Assembly (NCBI RefSeq): GCF_001544575.2
Contig: NZ_FCNY02000010.1
Coordinates: 1 to 64,000, forward strand
DNA from: Caballeronia cordobensis
Lineage (GTDB): Bacteria > Pseudomonadota > Gammaproteobacteria > Burkholderiales > Burkholderiaceae
Direction: 5' to 3'
DNA: 64,000 nt
The notes below the pieces were generated by a model. The model made no database searches. It saw only the letters and a list, made by a program, of their open reading frames with translations, and had not been told where the DNA came from. The position numbers were made by a program, and so were the translations under genes. Below are positions 25,430-34,010 of the stretch, in pieces. Each line of letters starts with the position of its first letter. Position 1 is the stretch's first letter.

Positions 25430-27379
25430 TCAGCGCATGCCGACCGCCCTTCGCATCGCCACAGTGATGCCTTGCCGCGTCCGGTGGTAGCCGTCCCATG
25501 GATCGGCCCGGAGCGAATGCATGCGCTGCGCGCCCGTTTTGATCGTCCACTGATCGGCGCGACCGATGTCGGCCAGTTCGTCCCACGCGATGGGCATCGA
25601 CACGCCCATGCCTGAGCGCGCACGTGCGGAGAACACTGCTACCGTGCTTGCCCCTTTGCTGTTGCGCAGGTAGTCGATGAAGATTTTCTTGACGCGGTTC
25701 TTCGGGCCGAGCACAGCGGAGAATCGTTCGGGCATCAGTCGCGCCATGTAGCGAGCGACCGCGTGCGAGAAGTCTTTCACCTCGTCCCATTGCTGCCGCC
25801 GCGTGAGCGGCACAACAATGTGAAAGCCCTTGCCGCCGCTCGTCTTGATGAAGCTCTTGAGGCCAATTTCGTCGAGCAAGACCTTAGAGAGAGTCGCGGC
25901 GTCGACCATCATCTGCCAGGACAACTCGGGATCAGGGTCAAGGTCAAGGATGAAGCGATCCGGATGATCAAGGTCGGGTTGCACGGCGTTCCAGCTATGC
26001 AGTTCGACCACGTTCATTTGCGCAAGGCCGATCAGCGCTTCGTGATGGTCGACGACCAGCAGCGGCGGGTGGCCCGGGTGCATTTCAACCGGCAGCCGCG
26101 TGATGCCAGGGATCTTGGACCGCTCCTCGTGCTTCTGGAAAAACAGTTCGCCGTGAATGCCCTCCGGGGCGCGTACCAGTGACACGGGCCGATCCTTCAA
26201 GTACGGCAAGGCGTACTCCGCGATCTCATCGTAGTAGCGCACGAGATCGATTTTCTTCAGGTTCGTCACGTCATCAATGATGCGCTCGGCGTTGGACACC
26301 TTCACGCCTGCGACGACCAGCGTTCCCGCGCGGCCCGGTGACACCCGCGCGGTTCCCTTCGCTTGGGGCAGGCTCCCAGGCTCGTTAACGTCGATGACTG
26401 TTTCTTCTGTCACGGCCGTTGCGGGCTTGTCCTCACGCATGCCCTGAAAGACCGGGTGCCGAACCTCGCCCGCCGGCGTCCATTCGAGGAAAGACGCTTC
26501 AACGACCAGTTCGGGCGCTAGCCAAACGAAGTCGCGATCTTTCTCGCGCGGGGGCGGGTTGTAGAAAGGCGGATCGTTGCGAACCAACTTGACCGCCTTC
26601 CTTTCCAGCTCTGCAAGCGGGCGCGGCTTCAGTTCCGCTTTTACGGTTCCAGCGAACCGCAGGCTGCCGTCTCGTTCGTGCACGCCGAGCATCAGCGATC
26701 GCATCCCGCTTTTCGCGCCAGCGAGTCTGGTGTAGCCGCCGACGACAAACTCCTGGCGCTGGAGGCATTTGAGTTTGATCCAATCGGTCGAGCGGCCTGA
26801 ACGGTATGGCGCATCCGCGCGTTTGCCAATGATTCCCTCAAGCCGCATACGGCACGCGGACGCGAGCAGCGATTGCGGGTCTTCGGTGAAGGACTCGCTG
26901 TAGCGAACGCGCTCGCTCGATGTCTTGGCGATCAGTTCGCCGAGCAGCTCCCGGCGTTGAGCCAGCGGTACTTCCCGCAAATCGCGTCCGTTAAGAAACG
27001 GGATGTCGAACGCAAAGAATGTCAGTTGCGTCGTGCTGCGACGGTCGAACGCGTTTTGCAGCGCGTTGAAGTCAGGAACGCCGCTATCGGTGAGCACGAC
27101 CACCTCCCCATCGAGCCACGCGTTGTCGACCGGCATCTCCTCGATAGCGGTTGCTAGCGTGCGCATCTTCTCGGTCCAGTCGTGTCCGCCGCGCGTGATC
27201 AATTTCGCTCGCCGGCTCTGTATCCGACACATCAACCGGTAGCCGTCGAACTTGATTTCCCATAGCCAGTCGCCGCTCGCAGGCGGTCGGCTGGCGAGGG
27301 TGGCGAGTTGCGGAGAGATGGATTCCGGAAGCGGCTCATCGGGGGCGCGGCCCGTGGCGCCCCTAGAGCGCGTTTTCAC
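25430..27379 (-). CDS. ligD: LigD-type ATP-dependent DNA ligase with polymerase domain, no phosphoesterase domain
   Basis: 649 residues. The ligase domain comes first: adenylation lysine K43 in EIKFDGYR, then DGEVVV, and an OB fold up to about 320. The C-terminal polymerase/primase domain follows (about 355-640) with the catalytic pair in FILDLDPDPELSW and the KTSGGKGFHI and DYLRNSKG motifs. LigD seals and fills in double-strand breaks delivered by Ku. The 3'-phosphoesterase domain that many LigD proteins carry at the N-terminus is missing. The GTG start overlaps the upstream gene by 4 nt (GTGA). Together with Ku at 20984 it makes a two-component NHEJ set. Confidence 0.93.
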   Translation of the reverse strand: MKTRSRGATGRAPDEPLPESISPQLATLASRPPASGDWLWEIKFDGYRLMCRIQSRRAKLITRGGHDWTEKMRTLATAIEEMPVDNAWLDGEVVVLTDSGVPDFNALQNAFDRRSTTQLTFFAFDIPFLNGRDLREVPLAQRRELLGELIAKTSSERVRYSESFTEDPQSLLASACRMRLEGIIGKRADAPYRSGRSTDWIKLKCLQRQEFVVGGYTRLAGAKSGMRSLMLGVHERDGSLRFAGTVKAELKPRPLAELERKAVKLVRNDPPFYNPPPREKDRDFVWLAPELVVEASFLEWTPAGEVRHPVFQGMREDKPATAVTEETVIDVNEPGSLPQAKGTARVSPGRAGTLVVAGVKVSNAERIIDDVTNLKKIDLVRYYDEIAEYALPYLKDRPVSLVRAPEGIHGELFFQKHEERSKIPGITRLPVEMHPGHPPLLVVDHHEALIGLAQMNVVELHSWNAVQPDLDHPDRFILDLDPDPELSWQMMVDAATLSKVLLDEIGLKSFIKTSGGKGFHIVVPLTRRQQWDEVKDFSHAVARYMARLMPERFSAVLGPKNRVKKIFIDYLRNSKGASTVAVFSARARSGMGVSMPIAWDELADIGRADQWTIKTGAQRMHSLRADPWDGYHRTRQGITVAMRRAVGMR

Positions 27380-27579
27380 GCTTCTTGCGGACTGTCCACG
27401 ACTTGGATCTTCGCTGCCGGATACATATCCGCGGCGATCTTGAGCGCGCCCTCCCTGTCGGCAACTATCGTCACAAAGACTCCTTGCGGTCGGTCCTTGT
27501 CTGGGACCTCAACGCGCCACCCCGCGTGCTCGTCAGGCCGCACGACGACCTTATCCACCCGTTTATCACTGACCGTCAT
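27376..27579 (-). CDS. DUF2188-like small protein coupled to ligD
   Basis: 67 residues. VVVRPDEHAGWRVEVPDKDR followed by a helix (DREGALKIAADMYPAA) and a final strand (IQVVDS) has the layout of DUF2188-type small domains. Its stop overlaps the ligD start (GTGA), so translation is coupled. A regulatory or accessory role in end joining is only inference. Confidence 0.6.
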   Translation of the reverse strand: MTVSDKRVDKVVVRPDEHAGWRVEVPDKDRPQGVFVTIVADREGALKIAADMYPAAKIQVVDSPQEA

Positions 27580-27645
27580 ATCGGCACCCCGAAGGTTTAG
27601 TGGCGAGCGGACCGCAAACGCCTTGCCCGCCGCAGCCCGCCTGCA

Positions 27646-27891
27646 TCAGAAGTTGTCCTCTATCCACGCCTTCGCCCATGAGACGGCACGTTCGTAAGCC
27701 GCCCGCTCCGTGTCGAAGTAGCCGATATCGAAGAAATGGAAAATTTGCCCATCGACCTCGTCGTCCGTTGGCCGGCGTTCAACCTCGCACCACGAATGCC
27801 AATGGTGGCCGATTTGTTGTGGCCGCGAGTCGATGGTCCAATCACCGTGCTCGACCTTCATCGTTTCTACGTCTTCGCGCATAAGGGGCAT
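27646..27891 (-). CDS. Small hypothetical protein
   Basis: About 81 residues from the ATG at 27891; a TTG at 27918 or a later ATG at 27858 are also possible. It is rich in Trp/His (IGHHWHSWCEVERRP) with a helical C-terminus (AAYERAVSWAKAWIEDNF). No family recognised. It overlaps the end of the gene upstream. Confidence 0.5.
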   Translation of the reverse strand: MPLMREDVETMKVEHGDWTIDSRPQQIGHHWHSWCEVERRPTDDEVDGQIFHFFDIGYFDTERAAYERAVSWAKAWIEDNF

Positions 27892-28141
27892 CACCGTTGT
27901 CTGTGTAGGATTTTCCAATAAGGCCGTCGTAGTCCCCGCTGGCAGTGCTCACGATTGCGCGCAGTATTTTGGTAAGCGCGTCGTCGGGAGGGTTGCTTTC
28001 CAGAATGACTCGGGCGGTGCGCAGGGAGATTGAGTGACGTCTCTGCGGGCTCGAGCCGTCCTCCGTCTGGAACCAGAACCTGCACACGTCCTCCTCGTGT
28101 CCGGGCGGTGGAGCGTGAACGGAAACAATCGTGACTTTCAT
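27842..28141 (-). CDS. Hypothetical protein, 99 aa
   Basis: 99 residues starting MKVTIVSVHAPPPGHEEDVC. The central part (RFWFQTEDGSSPQRRHSISL) is beta-like. The C-terminus is very basic (ARRRRNDEGRAR). No family recognised. It overlaps the next co-directional gene by 17-50 nt depending on that gene's start. Confidence 0.5.
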   Translation of the reverse strand: MKVTIVSVHAPPPGHEEDVCRFWFQTEDGSSPQRRHSISLRTARVILESNPPDDALTKILRAIVSTASGDYDGLIGKSYTDNGDAPYARRRRNDEGRAR

Positions 28142-28319
28142 GGCGTCGAACTTTTCTAATATTGCCTGCCATCTAGCCAATAGCAACGGCTAAGCCAACC
28201 CCGGCGCGCATTGTGCTGGCGGCGCTCTCAAGAAGCCCGCGCTTGCGCCGTAAAAGCGAAACCTTCCGAAGAATTGTTAAGGGCGACGGCGGCAACCGGC
28301 CGCATTGCACGCTCACCAA

Positions 28320-29749
28320 ATGCAAACAACGCTGATTCACCTGCCATCCACCCTCCGGCATCGAGTTATGGCGGCGGTCGTGGCCTTGCTCGCAATGAGT
28401 GGCGCCGTCTCGGTCTGGCCATACGCGAAAAGTCCAGGGCCGGTTATTGCCCCGTTCCTGCCAGTGTTCGCGACATGGGTGACGCTGACCGAAGGCCTGA
28501 CGGCATTGCTGTTGTGGACTCAGTTCGCCGTCTCGGGCAGGCTGCTTTTCGCTGCACTTAGCGGTGCATATGCGTTCACGAGCGTGATTGCCGCCATCCA
28601 GTTGCTCGTCTTTCCCGGCGTGTTTTCGCCTACCGGCCTGCTTCGCGCGGGGCCTCAAACGGCGGTGTGGATTTGGGTGTTCTGGCATGGCGGCTTTCCG
28701 GCGCTGATAACCGCTTCCCTTTTTACGCGAGCCGTTCCCTCCACTGCGAGCCGTCTCGCCCGGGGCAGAGCCGTCGCATTTGCCTGTGTCGCGCTAGCGC
28801 TGAGCCTCTGCGCGCTCGCCACCGCCGGGCAGGCGCACCTCCCGCCCTTTGTCGCAACCTCCGGTTCGTACGCGCAGTTGTCCAGCAGTCCGGCCGGGAT
28901 CGTAGTGGAGGCGATTTGCCTCGCAGCGCTCGGATTGCATGTATCGACGACTCGACTGCGCTCGTTGATGGACTTGTGGCTCGCCGTCGCGCTCCTCGGC
29001 ACGCTTATCGATGTGGCGCTCACGTTGTCTGCCGGGGCGCGTTACAGCGTGGGCTGGTACGCGGCGCGCGCAGCGTCGATGATTTCGTCGAGTGCGGTCC
29101 TCGGAATGTTGATCTACGAGACCACCGGCCTATACCGGCGACTGTCCGAGACGCATAAAAGACTGGTGGAGACGTCGGCGCGCGACGGCCTGACGGGGGT
29201 TTTCAACCGCGCCTACTTTGACGATCGTTTCCCGCGCGATTTTTCGTTCGCATCCGACAGCAACCAGCCGCTTTGCGTCTTACTCATCGACGTTGATCAT
29301 TTCAAGCGATACAACGACACGTTCGGGCATCTTGCCGGCGACGACTGCTTGCGCCGGGTCGCGAGCACACTCTCGACCACATTGCGGCGGCAAAGCGACT
29401 ACGTGGCGCGCTACGGCGGTGAAGAGTTCGTCGTGGTGCTCCCGGCCTGCGAGGCACCGGCAGGACTACGTGTCGCGCAGTCGCTCAGGTCCGCGATCGA
29501 AACGCTCGGCATCCCCTCAGCATCCTCAAACGGTGCCCCGGTGACAGTATCTCGATCGGTCTTGCCTGCTCGCTCCCCACCTCGCCGGAGTCGGCGCCGG
29601 CGCTGCTCAACCTCGCAGACGCCGCGCTATACCGGGCGAAGGAGCGCGGCCGCAACCGGGTGGTCGAGGCGGGAGAAGTGTGTGAGCCACGGACGGGAGC
29701 GTCGCAGGCGGGAAGCGACCCACCATCGTTTCGGTCAATCAGCTCTTAA
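28320..29749 (+). pseudogene. MASE4-GGDEF diguanylate cyclase with a frameshift near its C-terminus
   Basis: The N-terminal 250 residues form a multi-helix MASE4-type membrane sensor (FPGVFSPTGLLRAGPQTAVW, then WVFWHGGFP). A GGDEF domain follows: DGLTGVFNRAYFDDRF, LIDVDHFKRYNDTFGHLAGD and the active-site GGEEF. After PVTVS near 29550 the frame turns into Arg/Ser-rich nonsense. The neighbouring frame continues with ISIGLACSLPTSPES and LLNLADAALYRAKERGRNRV, the normal GGDEF ending, to a stop at 29749. A two-base duplication (TCTC) near 29552 explains this. As read, the last 60 residues of the catalytic domain are lost, so it is probably inactive unless the indel is a sequencing error. Confidence 0.85.
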
Positions 29750-30010
29750 GCGGTGCCCTGCAAGCGGTACGCGGATCCTGACCGGCCAATCCAAAATCGG
29801 CGGCTCCCGATGATCAACGTCCGCCATCCCATAAGCAAGCGCGTATTGGGTCGCCGATAACGCGCAGGGAAATTGACCCAGCATACCGCTCGCTCGCCTT
29901 TCTCCACCAGGCGCTCGCACAATCAGCATCGCAGTATAGAAATCGCCATCATCGACGGCGACCGGCGAAAGCGTAAAACCCTTGTAGAGGACCTCGTGTT
30001 CCGCTTCCAT
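29735..30010 (-). CDS. Hypothetical protein, 91 aa
   Basis: 91 residues with a very good ribosome-binding site (GGAGGT before the ATG at 30010). The sequence (EHEVLYKGFTLSPVAVDDGD) is beta-like, with no recognised family. It converges on the diguanylate cyclase gene and overlaps its repaired 3' end by 15 nt. Confidence 0.55.
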   Translation of the reverse strand: MEAEHEVLYKGFTLSPVAVDDGDFYTAMLIVRAPGGERRASGMLGQFPCALSATQYALAYGMADVDHREPPILDWPVRIRVPLAGHRLRAD

Positions 30011-30305
30011 ACCACCTCCCCGGTACCCACCTTGTTTCCCAAATATTAACCGGACTCAAAGGTAATTTATACTGGCTGACAGGTATTAAGCAATTTGTAC
30101 AGTCTCGCGCCTCGCCTCGCGTTAGCGAGCGAAAGGCGCGTGCTCCCATCGCCGCTAGGAACTTCTGGGCTTTAACCTTGCGTTGTTCGCCTTCAGCCCC
30201 GATTACGGCGCATGGAAGACGATGAACGCGATGCACACGCCATCCGGGTCGCCCAGCTACATGTGGCATGCTAGTCGTCTGTGCACTGCGAACTCCGAGT
30301 CGAAA

Positions 30306-31064
30306 ATGGGAAAAGCTAGCCGCAGTAAATCTTCGGCTCTTGACGACCGCACGCGCGAAGGCCTTGCTCTGGCCGGAGAGATGGTGCGACACCCTCAGGT
30401 GCTGCCTACGTTCGCATCGATCGCCCGATTTTCGGATATGTCGAAGAAAGCGGGCGAATTATCGATGTTCGGTCAGGTTGCGGACGCCATAGGGGAGGAT
30501 GAGCTCGCCCAAGCCCTAAGAGAGGCCCCGCTCGGCGCCGCACGAATGGCCAAACAATTGAAAGCCGTGGCGCCGCAAGCCTGGGCAGAGGGCATGCAGC
30601 AAGCATTCCGAAACCAGAAATTCGTGGACTTCATCGATCAGATGATCCGTATTGCCCATACGAAGTTTTGGTCAAGCGATCCGTATCTGGCGCTTCAGTT
30701 CAACAAGAATCGGCCCGCGCATCCTGACGATCCCATCGTTCTTGCAATTACACGTGCGCATCGCAAGCTGACAGGCGATCTGCGGCAACCCGGGTGGATA
30801 GCGCTGGCCCTCTTCTGTCTCGGACGAGTGATCGCAGTTACATCGAGCAAAAGCTATGAAAGCGACGAGTGGACCGACGTCACCCTAATGTGGTTTGACC
30901 TCGAAAAATCTTTTCTCGAAGGCGATGGGCGCGACACCGCCAGGGCCGTACTTGAGCTCAAAAAGGAGCTATTGCCCGAACTCCCAGAGATAATCGGCTC
31001 AAGGATGATGCACGGGCTGGCAGAAGCCGCAATCAACGCGGGTGAAACGCGATTGTTTCAATGA
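30306..31064 (+). CDS. Hypothetical protein, 252 aa
   Basis: 252 residues, basic N-terminus (MGKASRSKSSALDDRTREG), then helical. There is no TM segment or recognised catalytic motif. The ATG at 30306 is chosen because upstream in-frame sequence looks non-coding. The 295 bp before it (30011-30305) are AT-richer than the surroundings and show no gene. Confidence 0.55.
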   Translation: MGKASRSKSSALDDRTREGLALAGEMVRHPQVLPTFASIARFSDMSKKAGELSMFGQVADAIGEDELAQALREAPLGAARMAKQLKAVAPQAWAEGMQQAFRNQKFVDFIDQMIRIAHTKFWSSDPYLALQFNKNRPAHPDDPIVLAITRAHRKLTGDLRQPGWIALALFCLGRVIAVTSSKSYESDEWTDVTLMWFDLEKSFLEGDGRDTARAVLELKKELLPELPEIIGSRMMHGLAEAAINAGETRLFQ

Positions 31065-31200
31065 AGGCCTGCCCCAAGCTCCAACGTCGTAGCGACTCGG
31101 TACATTGGGGCACCGGCCACTGATCAACATTTCGTTGGGCGCGCGGCACGGCCCATTGGGTCACCTAGCTATAGCACCAAGCCTCGGGGCCCGACTGCCG

Positions 31201-31542
31201 TCAGCGCGCTTGCTGAAACAGGGCCGGTTGAATTGCCCCGTCAGTGTTGCCACGGCTTGTCAGGAATTGATTGCGATCGAGCCCCGCGATCCACTGCGGC
31301 TCCCGCCCACGGCCGCTCCACGTCGCGCCGGTCACTGGATCGCGATACTTCGGCAGAGCCGCCGCCGGTTCGCCCAGCTTTCGACCCATCAGTTCATGCA
31401 GACTGATGTCGTATTCGCGCATCTTTTGCACCATCTCGATCAAAGCGAGCCTCGTTTCTTTTTCGCGCGCCTCGGCGATCGCGGTATCCAGTGCGGCTTG
31501 TTTTTGAAGGAGCTGCGATATTTCTGAGTTCGTATATGCCAT
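31201..31542 (-). CDS. H-NS family nucleoid protein
   Basis: 113 residues. The N-terminal 50 residues form the coiled-coil oligomerisation domain. The C-terminal DNA-binding motif YRDPVTGATWSGRGREPQWI is the Burkholderia-type H-NS signature (TWSGRGRxPxW). Element-borne H-NS proteins silence AT-rich transferred DNA. The gene follows the AT-rich stretch around 30 kb and a small membrane-protein gene. Confidence 0.9.
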   Translation of the reverse strand: MAYTNSEISQLLQKQAALDTAIAEAREKETRLALIEMVQKMREYDISLHELMGRKLGEPAAALPKYRDPVTGATWSGRGREPQWIAGLDRNQFLTSRGNTDGAIQPALFQQAR

Positions 31543-31569
31543 TGCTAATTCGTTCGTTTCGCCTATTCG

Positions 31570-31800
31570 CTATTTGATGCGTCTAAACTCTTTCGGGTTA
31601 TAGACCATTGTCCGCCAGTCGCCGCAGTTCGCTTCGCTTTTCGGCCGGTGCGAAAGAAAACCCGCTCCAAACCCGGCGATCGCACACACTATACCCACGA
31701 GGAGGATCGTCGCTACGCTCATACCAGACAGGAGCACGACGAACCCAAACACCGACGCGACGGGGAAAAGCCCTAAGAGGATTGTTCGAGCACGAAGCAC
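31570..31800 (-). CDS. Small membrane protein, two TM helices
   Basis: About 76 residues from a GTG at 31800 with AAGGAA 10 nt upstream. Hydrophobic segments (ILLGLFPVASVFGFVVLLSG and ATILLVGIVCAIAGFGAGF) span the membrane. The soluble tail ends NPKEFRRIK. The longer frame to 31923 overlaps the gene on the plus strand and is not preferred. It is upstream of and co-directional with hns. Confidence 0.5.
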   Translation of the reverse strand: MLRARTILLGLFPVASVFGFVVLLSGMSVATILLVGIVCAIAGFGAGFLSHRPKSEANCGDWRTMVYNPKEFRRIK

Positions 31801-31867
31801 GTGAGGCGTTCCTTCCCGCCCGGCACGGTGCCTGCTTCTTACGAGGAGAGCCGAGCCAGGGGCAGCT

Positions 31868-32119
31868 ATGAATCCGATTTTCGATGAAAAGACGCGCGAT
31901 GGAGAAATCGCCCGCGCACTCAACCTAGCGCTGCACGCTTTAAGCGTTCACTCTGGCGCGCAGGTCACTATGGAAGGCGAAACCTTCAGACTCAATTTTA
32001 CCCGAGAGTCAGCCGCCATTATGCACGCTCTAAAGTTGTTGGGAGTTCAACCCACTGAAACGCTTCCCGCACCCGACCTTGATGCGTTCGATTTGCGAAA
32101 AAAAATCCCGGGGGTTTAG
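31868..32119 (+). CDS. Small hypothetical protein, 83 aa
   Basis: 83 residues starting MNPIFDEKTRDGEIARALNL, mostly helical with a central beta strand (QVTMEGETFRLNF). No family recognised. Its stop codon lies in the loop of the terminator hairpin at 32102. Confidence 0.55.
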   Translation: MNPIFDEKTRDGEIARALNLALHALSVHSGAQVTMEGETFRLNFTRESAAIMHALKLLGVQPTETLPAPDLDAFDLRKKIPGV

Positions 32120-32130
32120 CCCGGGATTTT
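32102..32130. terminator. Bidirectional Rho-independent terminator
   Basis: AAAATCCCGGG (32102-32112) and its reverse complement (32120-32130) form an 11-bp stem flanked by A- and T-runs. It ends both the small plus-strand gene at 31868 and the long minus-strand operon whose last gene stops at 32148. Confidence 0.9.
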
Positions 32131-32147
32131 AGAAAGGTGTCGTGCGG

Positions 32148-33949
32148 CTAGGCCGCCTCAGCAAAGAGACTCAATTGTATGCGGTCATGGCCTAACAGCC
32201 TGTCATGTGCCACGTCACTTATGGCGTTGGAGACAAGGTGAGAGTCCAACTCAGAAGGGGTGAGATTCAAGCGCTGCGCGAGCCGCGTGAAGTACTGCCC
32301 GCGTTTCGCCATCTCCTGATATCGCTGGGCCATGCCGGTCGGCAGCTTCACGATGCCCTCGTTCAGCCAAAAATGCGCTGAGTCGATCGCGTCGCGATGC
32401 TGAGTGTCCAGCATGAAGACGGTGTCGTACGTGCAGGTGACGAACAAGCACGCCGCTTCCGCGTCCACCTCGAACTGCGAGGCTTCCTCGAAATAGACCG
32501 TCTGCTCACCGCCTGTGGTCCTCGCGTATCGGCCGGGCCGACCGGGATGCCGGTATGGATTCCACTGCTCGGCATCGAACGAACGCAACCCGACTGACGG
32601 CGCGTCTCGGTCGTACTGCCCAACTGGATACCAGCCGTGCAGCACGATGTCGGTCTTCGGCAAGCCGTCGAGCTTCGGAACCGGATACCGACGCCCAAGC
32701 ACATTCACGTCGTGCCAAACCGCCAGTGCAGGAAACGCATGCGGCGCGTAATGATGCATCGAGAGAAAGAAGTCGATCGCCACCAACTGCTGTGGCGTGA
32801 CGAATTCAAACTGCGGCTCACACAGCAGCCGGTTTTCTTCCGTATCGGGAATTAAGCCAATCGCCTGTGCCCCAGAGTGCGCTTCTGCGCGGTCGCGCTC
32901 AGCCGCGTCGATACTGCAGAGCATTTTCAGTAGGCCAACACGCGTTAGATAACTGTACGTGTCCGCCTGGATACGCGTGTAGCCCGCATCGCTCAGCGAA
33001 CGCCCGACCAACTCGCGCCGCGCCATGTCCCACTGGATCGCGAGCAGATAGTTGCGGAAGTCGTTCAGCGGCCGAAGATGACCGTATTGCTCATCCTCGA
33101 TCATAGCCTCGAGCGACTTGTCACGTTCACCAGCGACGAGACAGAAACTGCACCCAAAACGCGAACCGCACGCGGCCCGAGCACCCGAGTCGCCCACCAC
33201 GACACCACACGTTCCACCGTTCCCTGCGCGATAAATCTCGGACAGGCGGTGTATCGTGCGTGGCATCAACGGCGATGGAAAGCGCAAACTTTCAGCATCC
33301 GCCAGCAGCGCGAGCATCGTCCACACATCATCGGACGTCCATTCGCTCAACGGGCTGAGGGTCAGCGCCCCGGTTCTGCTTCGGACCGCAACTTCGGCGC
33401 TGTCGCGTCGCTCGGTCATTGCTACCGCCCGCGAGGTGCTTTCGTCCCTGCGCAGCCCCAACACCGTTATAACTTCGCGTGCACCGTCACCTGTCGCCCG
33501 GCGTTCAAGCAGTGTTCGAAGCCTACCTCCCGGCCGTACCTTCCACTCGTCCGCGCACGCCCTTGTCCGTCTACCGTCACGCACGCCATTCTCAGGTGTG
33601 CGTACCAAAGTGCCACGCCCTATCGTCGAGACCACGAACTGGCTTGCCAACGAAGGCGTCGTCACGTGGACTTGCACCGGCAACGCCGACGCTTCGATAT
33701 ACAACTGCAGTTCGTCCAACACCGAGTGCAGGAAGTTTGCGATTGTGGGGTTCTCGATCGTGGTGTCGGCCGACTGAACGTGGTGCGTGATCGTCGTGCA
33801 GCCCACACGGCGAATCGCCTCCACCATCAACACCAAAGCGCACGTGCTGTCCTTGCCGCCCGAGTAGGCGCAGCGCTATGCCCAAGTTCAACGTAGCGCT
33901 GCATGACGCCGATCGCAGCTTCCATCTTCGAGAGAATTTCCTGTTCCAT
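32148..33949 (-). pseudogene. DndC-like PP-loop / PAPS-reductase family protein, frameshifted before its P-loop
   Basis: The first frame (ATG at 33949) reads MEQEILSKMEAAIGVMQRYV, then ELGHSAA. In the next frame the sequence reads AYSGGKDSTCALVLMVEAIR and continues to 32148. The frame change lies at 33867-33878, directly before the PP-loop; the second frame has a stop just upstream, so no single frame contains both. One missing base explains it. The body has LGLRRDESTSR, LSPLSEWTSDDVW and a cysteine set (TCGVVV, AACGSRFGCSFC) followed by RDKSLEAMI. This resembles DndC, the sulfurtransferase/ATPase of DNA phosphorothioation. DndB, DndD and DndE are not seen. It is the last gene of the 42.6-32.1 kb operon. 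Confidence 0.75.
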
Positions 33950-33974
33950 TGTTTTCGCTCCAAAGATAGGAGCG

Positions 33975-34003
33975 ACCCTTTCGGGATGCGCTCCCGAAAG
34001 GGT
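33975..34003. repeat. Operon-internal GC hairpin, copy a
   Basis: ACCCTTTCGGGA and its reverse complement form a perfect 12-bp stem with a 5-nt loop, directly after the dpdA-like stop codon. It resembles the hairpins at 35031, 35756, 38682 and 41007. There is no T-run. Confidence 0.8.
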
Positions 34004-34010
34004 TTATGGT

